Shown: in pieces, positions 30,001 to 42,300 of the stretch
Layout: each line of letters begins with the position of its first letter
Numbering within the stretch: the first letter of the stretch is position 1
Assembly (NCBI GenBank): GCA_964036275.1
Contig: OZ038439.1
Coordinates: 15,484,330-15,548,329, forward strand
Direction: 5' to 3'
Length of the DNA stretch: 64,000 nt
Source of the DNA: Litoditis marina
Taxonomy: Eukaryota; Nematoda; Chromadorea; Rhabditida; Rhabditidae
The notes under the pieces: model-generated
Seen by the model: only the letters and a program-made list of their open reading frames with translations
The model's database searches: none
What the model was told of the DNA's origin: nothing
Made by a program: the position numbers and the translations under genes

Positions 30001-30529
30001 CGAGAGCGAGTCGTACAGTATGTTTGCTGAACAGTTAATCCCATGCTATAACAGGTGCGGAATGAGGCATAATCGTCTGTAGACGATAAGAAGCCAGAAG
30101 ATACTCTATCAGGGGTCACACCGGAATCACAGCTCTACACATAATGAAATGTATGATTAGGTGCATATTTTCTCATCAAATTACCAAATTCGTCGTCTCC
30201 AACAATTATATGTAAAACTTCGACTGTGCGTTAAAGTTCGGTTCCGAGCACACGGTTTTTATGGGATGCAGCGGTCTCGTCATAACTGTTTTTTTCAACA
30301 TTGAGAAAGAGGGTTGATGTTTTCTCTGAATCAAACAAGTCATTTGTAAACGAAGGTTGAGAACAACTTGTACACAGTATCACAAACTATTGCAAATGTA
30401 TAGGGGCAAATGATACCTAAGCCTACTAATTGACTACGTTTTTACTAAAAGTCTACGTTTCACTAACTAAGTTTTTACTAAAAGCCGAATATTAACTATT
30501 TAGTTAATAACCCTTTCTCCTCGTGTTTA
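27023..30529. other. Gene desert, no coding gene supported
   Basis: Contains several TTGTAGTTTG/CAAACTACAA words (27372, 27418, 29393, 29892) and GC-richer blocks at 27640-27780 and 28550-28760. The 133-codon minus frame at 28517-28918 has no family motif and no splice partners, so it is not called. Confidence 0.4.
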
Positions 30530-30700
30530 GTCAAAATCTGATCAATTATCCGTCCATAACGACTAAGCCAATTAATAACAGTGGCGCGAGTCCTTGTGCT
30601 GAAGAGCAGCAGATTTATGCTAATTCAATTCACCGTTTAATGCTTCGTTTACACACGCGCTAATTGTTAATTGAAGGGCAAAGTGGATGCTCGAGTGAGC
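30530..30700. promoter_or_regulatory. Candidate homeodomain-site cluster
   Basis: CCAATTAATAAC, GCTAATTCAATTC, GCGCTAATTG and GTTAATTG lie within 170 bp of otherwise complex sequence, about 10 kb upstream of ceh-32 and 5.6 kb before the next gene. A distal enhancer is plausible but unproven. Confidence 0.3.
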
Positions 30701-31454
30701 CAAAAGTGATAGTGACATGGTGTCGACAGCATGTCCGGGGTCAAACGGTCGTGGGAGACCAAATGGGGGGAATTAATAGAGAGAGGGAAAGGAAGGTGTC
30801 AACAAATTGTTGTGTTTAGGAAAAACGTCCGTGAGAATTGTTTTGAGAATGTGGACTTGACTTTGTTGAAATTGACTTTGTTCTCAAAAAACGTTGTAGT
30901 AATTTGTTTAGAGAACGGTAACTTTTTACCACTGTTGATTGAAATCGTGTTTAATTGTGAAGTGCTCCCGGTCATACAATTGGAGATACTTGGATTGGAG
31001 TGAGTTTGAAAAAAAAAACAAAGTGATCAAAAGAGAATTAGCTCTGTTCTAGCAAGCTAGTATCAGCTAGCATCAGACCATGTTCCTAAAGCCCCCCTCA
31101 TAGTTGAATAGAGTGAAAGAGCTATCCAATCGAGGAACTATAGACAAACTACATTTTTCTCACTTGGCACGGTACCGAACTAACGTATAAGATGACTATG
31201 TCTGAGCACTCCCTCCCTGTTCTTGAGGTTATTGCCATCGGAACCCATCTCTCTTCCGGTCAATCAAGACAAGTGTTTTGCGGTAGTGTTGCGTGAGTGG
31301 AGTGCGGCGGCATGCGCGCGCAACCCGCGCGTATCACCTTGGCGCCGCGATGCACTTGACTTGTATTGAGTCGCAGTGCCGCAGAGGCAATGACCCAAGA
31401 AGTGGCTCTCCATTCAATGATACTTGGTACGTCTCGGCAACTACTCTGCAAAGG

Positions 31455-31612
31455 GTAACGACGGTGCTTGAGAGTGAACAAGGTAGGATGGGGATGTTGC
31501 AAAACATGATGAGTACGTGATGAAAACTGGCATGATTTTTCATTATCACCCAAAATTTCATTTTGAAATGGGTAACGGCGCTGCTTGAGGATGGACAAGG
31601 TATGCTGGGGAC
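31455..31612 (+). repeat. 114-bp tandem duplication
   Basis: GGGTAACGACGGTGCTTGAG and GGGTAACGGCGCTGCTTGAG are 114 bp apart, each followed by a related GGACAAGGTA-type sequence. Confidence 0.6.
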
Positions 31613-32084
31613 TCCTATTAATTTAATTGACGCAAAATGAGCCAAATCAGAAAATGAGTCCTGCAATTAGCTGATTAGAAGAGTCAAACTGAACGTGCAA
31701 ATGCTTCACTGTAGTTAATCTATTGAATCGATCATCATAAAACAGTATCTTACTTTCACAAAAACTTTAATTTTACAAACTACAGTCATCTACAGTGACC
31801 CAAAATTCAAATCAGGCTAGAGTATTTAGCACTCAACTCAACACATGTCCACTTGTAGCCGGTCATCTCGAACAATTAGCTACGATAGCATCGTGTAGCT
31901 ATACAAATCTACCATTGTGGCGCATCAGATAGACGGCTAATCTTTTTGATTACGGTAGACAGCCGTTGCGTACGCACACCACCTGTTCGAGTCAACTGCC
32001 TTATTTGAATAAGTCACAGCTATCCCCTACACTCACGCTGGTGTAACAAGTTACTCAAACCAAACCGAGGGAAGGGGGGGGGGG

Positions 32085-32170
32085 GGTTGGAGTATAGAAT
32101 AGAATATAATAGATTTATTCGCAATTTAACACGTGACTTCAACATTGTATGTGGCACTCCAAAAGGGTAA
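32085..32170 (-). mobile_element. 5'-truncated LINE 3' end (remnant)
   Basis: On the minus strand the block GGAGTGCCACATAC, then AATAAATCTATTATATTC and a TTCTAT-repeat tail, resembles 6030-6085. A conserved block followed by a simple tail is typical of dead-on-arrival LINE copies. Confidence 0.4.
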
Positions 32171-33059
32171 ATGGAGTGAAAAGTTGAAAAGAAAAAGGGT
32201 ATGATTACCCTGTTGAAAGTCAATTTATTTTTCTCATTGAATACAAATGGTGAAACTTGGAGTAACATGAACGAACGTATACATTCTCGAATTCTGTTCT
32301 CTCACGTGTTACACGGTTTTTCATTCGATTGGCGTTTCACAACAGTTCGAGGGTTATCTGACCTCTCCATATATCCAAGTACATTCAGCGAAACACCTCT
32401 TTTCGTTGATTTCGGCATTTTCTCAAGTACCGCGGTGTTGTGTCAGATAGAAGTGACATTGGGGACGGTTATCGGCGCTCCATTGAGTTACCGTAGTCTC
32501 AGAATCCATTATATTGCGACCTTGTTAGAAGTTCGCTAATAGGGTACGATTACCGACAAAGCGACTGGACACCAGCGCACAAAAGAGAGGGGGGGGGGTG
32601 ACGTAAGGGGTATGTGGGGAATATGGGGAATTTTGGTTTCTTACTCAGATTTGGAAAGTTGGAAAAACTTATGTGCTCTCAAATTATAGTTTGTTCCATC
32701 CGAAAGGAGACTCATTGGCAATGTGCTACTGGCACTGTGCTGTTCTCCTTCTTACGTAGGTAACGAATAACAGAATTTTTCTGATTTCGAAAAACTCCAA
32801 AATGATGAGAATTTCAGTGACACGCTGCGGAATTCCGTCTTAGAATGAGGGGAACTAGAGCATGACTGTCTCACACAGTTTCGGAAAATGGTTGGAAACT
32901 GCCCAAGAAAGTTCATATATTGAGTATGTGGTTATTGGTCATTGTTTTGAAAAAACAAAAATCCTCCCAGCCTTAATAACTTATGAGGAATAGGGAATGA
33001 CCCGCAGTCAATCGACTTCGTCATGCGTTCTGCAACCAAACCTACTTACTAAGTTTCGC

Positions 33060-33310
33060 AATAACCAGCCCTTAGGGTAATATTAATGCCAATCCTCTAG
33101 GAAGTGACCTCACCGCCCCCTCTATCCCCAGCTACCGTATGCCCCGGGGCTAAGTGAGTTGATACCGTAATCAATCGGCGCTTCTCATGCTAAGAAGCGT
33201 CTTCCGCCTGCTCATTTCTATTCAAATGCAATCCCTCTCCGGCATCCATGATTGCTCGTTATAATAATGCTCTCAAAAGGCCCTCGGGCACGGAACAACG
33301 AATATGGCCA
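33060..33310. promoter_or_regulatory. Non-repetitive block, possible cis-regulatory module
   Basis: Complex, moderately GC-rich sequence with GGTAATATTAATGCC, CCGCCCCCTC, a CCCCGGGG palindrome and GTAATCAATCGG. No reading frame. Assignment to ceh-32 or the gene at 36331 is open. Confidence 0.25.
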
Positions 33311-33544
33311 ACTTGAGAACGGGGGAACATTAATATTATAACATGAAAACTGGTAGCTCGAGAAACTGAAAAGTGCCGTTCTCTTCTGCTATAGAAAGAG
33401 CGGAAAAGAAGTTGCGATTCCAAAAATAACAAAGTTCATGTGGTCACGAACAGAAAAATTTGGAACAACTACAATCGTTTTGAATGGCCAGAAGGTCTTA
33501 CGTGGATGTTCATAGAGTCGAGAGATAGCTGTTCTATAGTGAGT

Positions 33545-33610
33545 GTGCCGGAATCGAACTTGCTAGCAGAAGTTGTGGAGCAAGCGCCAACCATTGCGCT
33601 ATTCTAGCAA
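33545..33610 (-). pseudogene. tRNA-like sequence
   Basis: On the minus strand ATAGCGCAATGGTTGGCGC (A-box) and AGTTCGATTCCGG (B-box). No plausible acceptor stem. Confidence 0.45.
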
Positions 33611-33964
33611 TATACAGTACCATCCCGCCTTTCCGTTGGCGAAGACTATATTATTTTCCTTAGTTGAAGACTACGGAACGCTACCGGATCTGAGGACATA
33701 ACTTTCCAGTTAGCAAACGTGACGATACCAGTTTTCTCTCCACATCAGTATTGTATTATTCTTGTTTGTGTCCTGAATCTCGAAAACTCGCTGAACATAC
33801 ATTTGAGAGGTGCATACAGGCACGAACTGTTACGTCATACACGTTTAGAGCAATGCCTAAACAAAAGCTCTCTCTTGTCTTTGAAAAGCCCACAATTACT
33901 GATATATATATGTATATATGCAAGTTTCACGTCAAACATTTACTTACTCCAATAATAAGTGAAC

Positions 33965-34590
33965 ATCTCCAGATCTGATTAGCGTAACGTATTGCGCACT
34001 TCTGCTGATATAATCAAGTGCGAGGTGTCCTGTGGTATTCTCACCTATCCAGGCATGAATGTTAGATACTTATCTCATTCAATGCTAATTGATCTCAACA
34101 ATGCCAGAGATGGAATCACATCTAGACAGTGACAGCTCGGAGAATGGAAAATAGTTCCAGTGGGGGTATTTCCGAATATCAACTAAATCATACTTTTTAT
34201 CTTTAAACATGAGCACGATGTGTTTTCCACACAATTCAGCAAGTTCCGTATAATTGGATACGTTGGAGCTATTCTTTGCAGCTAAATAGTTTTTTTTTCT
34301 GGATTTTCTAACTTCACCTAATTAAATTAAACACGTTCATTAAAGCTTTCAAATATCTCAGCTCTGAGACGAAATCTTAGCTTGTCAGTGTGTTTGTTTA
34401 ACACTAGCAAATTGTTACTCACCCTATACTCACCCTAAAAAATGAGAGTGCATTAGCGGTTGCTTTTGGTCATTTTCGGATTAGCAACCATTACGGATCC
34501 CTTCGAGTCAACGCACATGTTTTGGTACTAATTATACCGTAAGACGTCTTTTATATACCGACAGAAGAACACGAGTGAATTTGCAGGGAT
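33965..34590 (-). repeat. 600-bp dispersed repeat, copy 2 (inverted)
   Basis: Inverted relative of 7979-8580, matching at both ends (CAAGTGCGAGGTGTCC; ACGGATCCCTTCGAGTC). The middle third is unlike copy 1. Confidence 0.65.
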
Positions 34591-35089
34591 TTTGGGAGAT
34601 AAATTATAATGGCTTTCTTATTTTCTTTCATCGGAGAAAGATATACATTCATTTGGTTGCTCCAAAACAACTCATGAACTGTAGTTAGAGGTAGTTGAAC
34701 CGAAAAACACTGCCATATTTGAAGATTAAATGACCGAATCTTGGCTGTAGTTCGATGATCTTGGCTGTAGAAATTCTGCTTTGTTCGTCCGATCACACAA
34801 CAATTAAAATTTAGTCATAATCTTAGAAATGGTTCTTTGAACTTTTTTTCCTACGTTGAGGGCAGCGTACAAATAAAGTCGATTCACTCCCGAAGACATA
34901 TTGGAATGTTTTCGCTTTTTATTCGAAAAGAAGCCCTATTGTGCTGCGGTTGCAGTGTGGTTCCGTTTTTTGTCCGATTCCGTGAATGTGATGCATAAAT
35001 GTCCGATCTGGTTTGTATCAGGTTCAAACTTAAGCTAAGTTAGGGTCGTTGCCTAAAAGCATGAAATTCCGGAGAGTACCTACTCCTGC

Positions 35090-35152
35090 CTCGATGAATT
35101 CTGATGAGCGAGTGCCACATTCTTTGAATGTAGATAAATAAATAAATTAATA
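35090..35152 (+). mobile_element. LINE 3' tail remnant
   Basis: GAGTGCCACATTCTTTG followed by ATAAATAAATAAATTAATAA has the same block-plus-simple-tail form as 6030-6085. Confidence 0.35.
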
Positions 35153-36330
35153 ACTCAAACCAATCATCCCATCACCTTTCCAGAGCGTTTAATGGAACTC
35201 GGTCCAGCGGTTCTCAGCACTTGCGAGAGAAGCATACTTCTCAAGCAGAACTACGTGTATTTCACATATTGGTTTCCATAACCAACAAATATTGCACGGT
35301 TTCGAGTGCTTAACTTCAAAATTGAAGCAAGTTCAAGTCTGGAGCTGACTGATATCCCTCAAAATAACTTCTATATGTGAAAGGTGAGTTGATATGAGTA
35401 ACAGAAGGCCGCGTGCTTAGTAGAAACTGAAATGAACCCACAAATCTTCCACTGATCTTGAATATCTGACTATTCTGGCAACCTACTGAGCCACGTTCAG
35501 CAAATAATGTCTCGAAATAAGTTGTCTAACAGAAAAATGCAGGAAATTAGAAATACAAAGAGTACGTTCGGGAAACCTAGCAAACTGTAGCGTTGAAGCA
35601 AGAGAGAAAAATGAGAATACCTTCACCCGTACCTTCAGCAGACTCGAAATTCTCTATTTCTCGGTAGTGTCCAGAATATCCTATCGAGAGGTAGGCAACA
35701 GTACCGTTTGCCTGTACTCTTTCCGAAATCCAAAAAACTAACTGCCCGATTTCCCAGACGTACTTCACGTTTTCTTTGTTTCCCGTATTTTCCCGTATAC
35801 GACTTATTTCGTGTTTTTGATGAACGGTAGACCAGAATAAAATCTCTGTTCATTTTAGGGTCTACTAAGCAGGCGGCGGCTGCTAATCACCTCAAACAGG
35901 TATTGAGTTTAATTATTACAATTTTATATAAGATGGGTTTTTAGAATACAATAGGTATTGAATTTGATTATTCAAATAGAATTACCTTGAAACAGATTTA
36001 TAAAAAGCTTTTAGAATCGTTTAAGGGGCTTTTAGTTTCAATTTCGCGATAGAGGGTTCTCACTCTCTAAAGCCTATACGGTGTATGTAGCACTGAACCA
36101 CTGTGTTTGTAGTTTGCTCCCATTGTATTTCTGTCGCACTCCGTCAATGACTCTGAGAGAAATGACTAGAAGATGTGAAAGAAGATAGAGACAAATTGTA
36201 GTTTGTCATTTGTATTTTTACCCGTAAGATTTTTCAAATAAATTTCAAAAATTGTTAGGTTGAACTGTAAAGTATTCCTAAACTCTAAAGTAGAGACGTG
36301 TTTTCATTCGATAATTATGTTTTCAGAGCT

Positions 36331-39300
36331 ATGTTTCTCTCACGAGTGTCGAGAACCTTTGGGCCGGCAACCGTTCAACGCACTGGAAAGGTAAGAGGAC
36401 ACTGGTTCATCGTGCGCATCGATTGTGATGGTAATTGGTAATCATGATAATTCTATGAACTCCAGAACCATAAATTCGAAACTATCGGTTAGTTTCCAAT
36501 ATGATAGTGTGTTTGCCGGTTACTTAACGACCGTTTGTTCTCAATCTCGACTGCCGAGTACGTATGCTGGAAGATCCCGGCACTTTTATCTAATCCTGCG
36601 TCTCCTCAAACGAACGCTATTTCTCTGCTCTGACATTTCGTCGGGATGTAAGAGACAAAAAATAGTGAGGCAAAGTAAGAGACGCAGAATGGGATTATGG
36701 AGCCGGGATCTTCTAGCATACGTACTCTGTTTACTTCAAAATACGAGAACTATGTTTTTTTCCCGATGTCATGGTTCGAGATTTAACTGCAACGGAAGTT
36801 TTCATTTTAACAATGGGTTTCCAGCTCGGACGTGTGCTCTTGAGTGACTCTCGCGGTTTTGTCAGATCGTTCAGCACCAAACAGTACTGGGGTGAGAATA
36901 TTACTTTATCTGTTCCCGTTTATAATAGGACATAACATCGTTTTGTCGGTTCCCAATGGCAAATTTATAATTTTTCTCGAGCCTATAACTCTAAGTTTTC
37001 ATTGAACAGAAATGTTCACTGTAATTTTTTGAGGTAACCCTATAGAAAACATTGATGAAATCAAACTTCACGTCGTAAACTCCTTAGCAAGAGTCCACGT
37101 AATCTTTTCGTACTTTGCTGGGGAAGTGATTGCATGTTATCAAACTCTGAATCACCTTATTGCCTCATTACAGAGCCAAAAGATGTGATAGTGGAATTTC
37201 CTGAGGACCGGATCAAAGTGATACTAGCCAACCATTCCCATATTCCGCTTCTTATGCCGCTTACCAATGAGTTCTTGCGCGAAGAAACCATTGGAAAAGT
37301 GAGTTAATAATGATTAATAATGATAATATTGATGGAAAAATATTATGTAAAGAGTTTTACCATTTTACCTCTGTGGTGGAAAAACTAGCTAGAAGGGCAG
37401 AGGTCGATACGGTATACATTTGAACAAAATCAATAATTTTCTCTAATAGATCCGAATACGGTAGTTAATTTCAAAGGTATCAATATGTTGCTCTTGAACA
37501 TCCTTTTCATATTTCGTTCTCTTTCTTCCCAAACTACCCTTTCTGACCTCATTCCAATCGAAATGAACACGAATTTCTCCATTTTAGGCAGTCAATCTCG
37601 TCCCAAAAGACAGCTGGACTTGGCCGTATTTGTACAATTGTACGAGTTATCCATTCAGTGTGTTTGCTGTTGATGAGGTATAGTCTTCTACTTGCTGTTG
37701 ATGAGGTATAGTCTTCTACAGTAAAGTTGCTGCCAATTTTCGGCGGCAAACTACAAAAGCAAGAGAGCCTGGCGGTCAATGAGGCCGCAGCCATCTGCGT
37801 CTCTATGACCTGCACACTCTCTCGTCGAGGGCGCCACAAGAGTGGCTAGTGACTAGCCAATTATCCAAGAATTGTCTGATCATGACCAAGTGACCTTGGC
37901 AGGATGCCAGTTGAGTTTTCAGGCCGTCCTGCAACTGATACTTTGTAGAAAAAATCCAAGCAGCCGTATTACAGCACCCAATCAGTAATACTTGCTTACA
38001 AACCTTTCTGTTCATCGTAAAATCACATACTTCCACTTTGGCGCACTGTTGCTGAATTCCTGGACACGTGGTGCGACAGCTGATCCACGTTACATTAGGT
38101 TGTTTATGTGAACAATAAGAAACCCGAAAATCGTCTTGAATTAGGGTCGAAACGATTTTTGCGTTCATTCATTTTTCACTGAACACAGCAAGACAATTAT
38201 GTGGACCAATCCCGGCTCATCGATCGTTTAGACTGCAATTGAAAAATGTATTGCAGTTTGAAGGAAGCGTTGGGATTGGACCACATAATCGTTCTTCGTC
38301 AATATGACGATTCTTAACATGTGTTTTCTTTGCAGAGTGGAAAACCGGTGGCTTTCTATATGAATTCAGCCCTCTTCAGAAATCCTGACGACGATCCGAG
38401 AATCCGGGCCGAATACCCAAAGTTATCAGCCGACGATCCGCTGAATGTTATTGGTAGGTCGCGTTTGAAGCTCTAATTAGACGCAATACGCAGTTTCGCG
38501 TTTTTCCACCGTAAGACCTCGTTTTACAAGCTGGTAAAATTGACTGAAACTTGTTTAACAACTTGATTTTGAGAGAATCTAGTGAAAGAACTTGGGTTGG
38601 AACTTCAGAGAACCACACTATGAAAGTAGCATTCTATGGGATCGCGCACTTTGTCGTTGCACGCTCCTGAGTTCAGCCAAGTGTTTGCAAAGTAACTGGG
38701 ACTAACAGTGTAAGCGCTATTGGAAACAGACCAATATTTAACAGAAAGTGTAAAGGCACTGTAGTCGTCGTCAACGGAAAGGCGGGAGGGTACTGTATAT
38801 CTCGTTTTTCGCTGTGTACGCACACATGCATTCGATTCCAAAACTTGCTCATTATGTACTCTAATAGCGTAGAGGTAAGCGGCCTGCTACGAAACTTTTG
38901 CTCGCAGGTTCGATTCCGGCGAGAGACAGAAATTTATAAATTTAGCACCCAACACTATACAGGTTGATTTCTTTCGAGAATCGTCTGTATTCAACAGATA
39001 CAACCACACTGGAATGTAGTTTAACACAATTGGAAACATGCTTGCTTTTCTTTGTCCGGTTCTTGGGAATCTAGTGTGTGTTTGATAATGTTCTACTTCA
39101 GCAGAGATATACTGTTAGTCAACTGCAAATTCACGTGAAACATGTTTAACACAGCAGAATTCAGAAACGTGCAGTGGCAAGGTGCACGATTCCTCATTAG
39201 AATGCTAACTTCACGTGACTATTCAATTGACTCCTAGTATAATCAACCGCTCTAAATGCTGTTCAGAAACCCACCTTCATGTGAAGTTATGATACGGAGG

Positions 39301-42300
39301 CCAAACCTACAACTTCTGGATAAACATTTCTTTGAACTTTCATTGGCATGCTGACAAAATCTCAGCGGGAATGGCAATTGCTACATCCAGAAAAATTATT
39401 TTCAGAAAAAATGACGGATTATACAGTGAAGACTGTGTTCGAGTACAACACTGAAGCGGACAAGGTACGCAGTTGGCAGTGTAGCAATCCTTCCATTCTC
39501 ATGAGAAGCTCGTATGACTTTCTCCTGGCGGCGTAGCAATCCCTCGAAAATCTCATGAGATACCTCATGAGCTATTCGCATGAGCTTCTCATGATATTCT
39601 ATTGATTGCTATGTTACAGCATTGAGAGTTCACGAGTAGCTTATGAGGTATCTCATGAGAAACTCATATGAACTTCTCGTGAGATTGGAGGGATTGCTAC
39701 GCCGCCAGGGAATCTCATGAGCACCTCATGAGCTACTCGTGAACTTCCAATGTCCTAGCGTGGTAATCACCAGAATCTCAGTAGAAGTTCGTGAGAGAGT
39801 GCTCATGAGCTATCTTATGCTTTTTTAGGGATTGCTACCACGCCTGGTTGACAGTATCTTCTTAGAACTATCTGGCACCGTACAAAGTTAAAGAAACCGT
39901 TCCGCTGTAATTTGAGTTTTATGGAAAATTTAAAAAGCTCAAAAAAGTTTTTTAATGTCTTCCCATAGACCATAAAAAAGTTTCTGCTTAAAAATTTGTA
40001 AAATTTGCATAACATCAAGCAATTAAGAAGGGGACATGAACATTTTCACTGTGACGCAACTTGACTTGTTTCATTTACATCCAGATTTATTTTCATTTTG
40101 TAGTCTTTAATTGGGTATTCGTATGTGATAGAGTGTTTTAAAAGCATTTTTGTACTTCTATAGGCTATTTTGAGCATACCTCGTACGCAACCCCCCTATC
40201 GGTGTCATAACGTAAGCCGCTTTTCTGAGAAAACGGAGCAAGATAGGGTTATAAAAGTATATATTTTTGATAATGGTTTTTCATTTGTCATAGGGTCACA
40301 TTGTTAACTCAAAAGTCAAAATTAAAGCGGGACGGATTCTTTAAGCAAGTGATAAACTCAACCTTTCAAAGGACCTGATCATGGCTACATTCTTGTCATA
40401 AATATGTCAACTTCCTATAAATGAGTATAATGTGTAGATGACCACAACCCTGGGTTAGGTTATGACGCGATCGTTGACGTCAAAGGTCGCATTTTGTTGA
40501 CACTTACGACTCTAACCTGACTCTTTGGTTCTCAAAGGGGTGTAACCTCTTTGAATTCTAGAAGACGCTGAGTTGAGGACTTGGGTTTTCACCTGGGGGA
40601 GTTATAGTTCGCGCCATTCCCAGTGAGACCTCGGCAGCGTGCCAATAAAACATTGAACTGATTTAGTTCATAGAAATGGAAGGTGTTATGAAACATTGTG
40701 TATCTCCTTCGTACTGTAACAATGGTTATCTACAAATCAGAAAAACGTTCAGTGTTTTGGGAAACATTAACCAGGTGAAAATCCGGCTGGAACTTTTGTT
40801 GGAACGTTGCCGATGTGTCAGTGGGAACAATTGGAACTATTTCGCAGGTCTCACTCGAGGGGACTCATCTCCAGTATTTCAGAAAGCCTGAGGAGACCTA
40901 TACTGAACTTACTTCTCTCTTATTCGTAATATCACCAAGGATAGGAACAAGCGCTCATCGCTCCTACAAAGCACACATAGAAGAAATGTGGTATAGAATA
41001 GGCGTGGTTACTATATAATCAATAGGTTGAATATACTGTTAGTCAATTGCATAGTCACGTAAAACATGTTAAACACGGCATAACTCAGAAATGTGCAATC
41101 AAAAAGTGCACGATTCCTCATTAGAATCCCTCATATGAATTTACGTGACTATTCGATTTACTTCTAGTATACTTGAGGTAACAACAGCCTCTAGCGGTAA
41201 ACATAATGGAAGTAAATTGAATAGTCACGTAAAGTGAGCATTCTAATGAGCGCATCGTGCACTTTGTTATTGCACGTTTCTGAATTTTGCTGTGTTGACA
41301 TGTTTCACGTGACTAACAGTTTGAACTTCATTACAACTTGACCTTTCAGTTGGTATATGCAGCTGCTGGTTACACAGTCGAGGAATACAGGGCAAAAAAG
41401 CTAGGTGGACGTCTATCAGCTGCTGCGCTGCCTTTGGTCGCCGTGAGTCTATTAGGTTTTAAAGGAACCGCCTTATTTGAAATTTAAAAAAAGAAAAATC
41501 TTGCTTCATATACTCCAAGATCAGTGAAGACGGACTTCTACTGATTGAGAGGGTGTTGTGATCTTGTGAAGTTGGAGCGTTTTAATTGGCGTCAGGATAC
41601 GTGAGAAAATCTTTTGAACGTGAATGAAAAGATTAATTTTCGAATTAAATAGTGTTTGAGCATGTATATATGATGTTTTATGGGCCCTTTCGGGTTATAG
41701 GCCAAGGCTGTTCTCTTCAATTTCGACATTTGAGTTATCACTCAATTGGAATGGCCATGAGAACCAATAAGAAACTTACTAAATTAGTCTTCACATCTTG
41801 CTTCGTGTTCGCAAGAGTACAGTGTACGTAATAGACACGTCATCTACGTTGCGTACGAAAACACACTGAACGTCGATGAAAGTACCAATCCTTTGAAAAC
41901 TTATTTTTGCCTACCAAACTATATACAGCAAAAGGAGTAGAAATTCAAATTCACAGGAGAATCAAGGGAATGGCGGTTGATGACGCCAGTGTGAAAACTT
42001 TAATGTTTTCCTTTCATTCCGTAACACTGACAAAACATAATTTTCCTAAACGACTGTTGAAAAAATAATGATTAGTTTGTTAACACTCGTTGTTTACTAG
42101 TTGTATTCTGTGTTAACGTCAAACTCAAATGACGAGATACTATAGAACTATAGTCGTCGCCAACGAGAAGGTGAAGGGTACTGTATATCTCCCTTTTCGC
42201 TGTGTACGCACACATGTCTTCGATTCCAAAGCTTTGCCGGTTATGTTTTTTTGTTTCAGAAAAGCTTTTTACAAATGGGATTCCCTGGTATGTGTTCATT

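Noticed and set aside
35859..35900. Possible upstream exon of the gene at 36331
   Set aside because: It has good splice signals, but joining it shifts into a frame that stops in the next exon, so it is at most non-coding 5' UTR.
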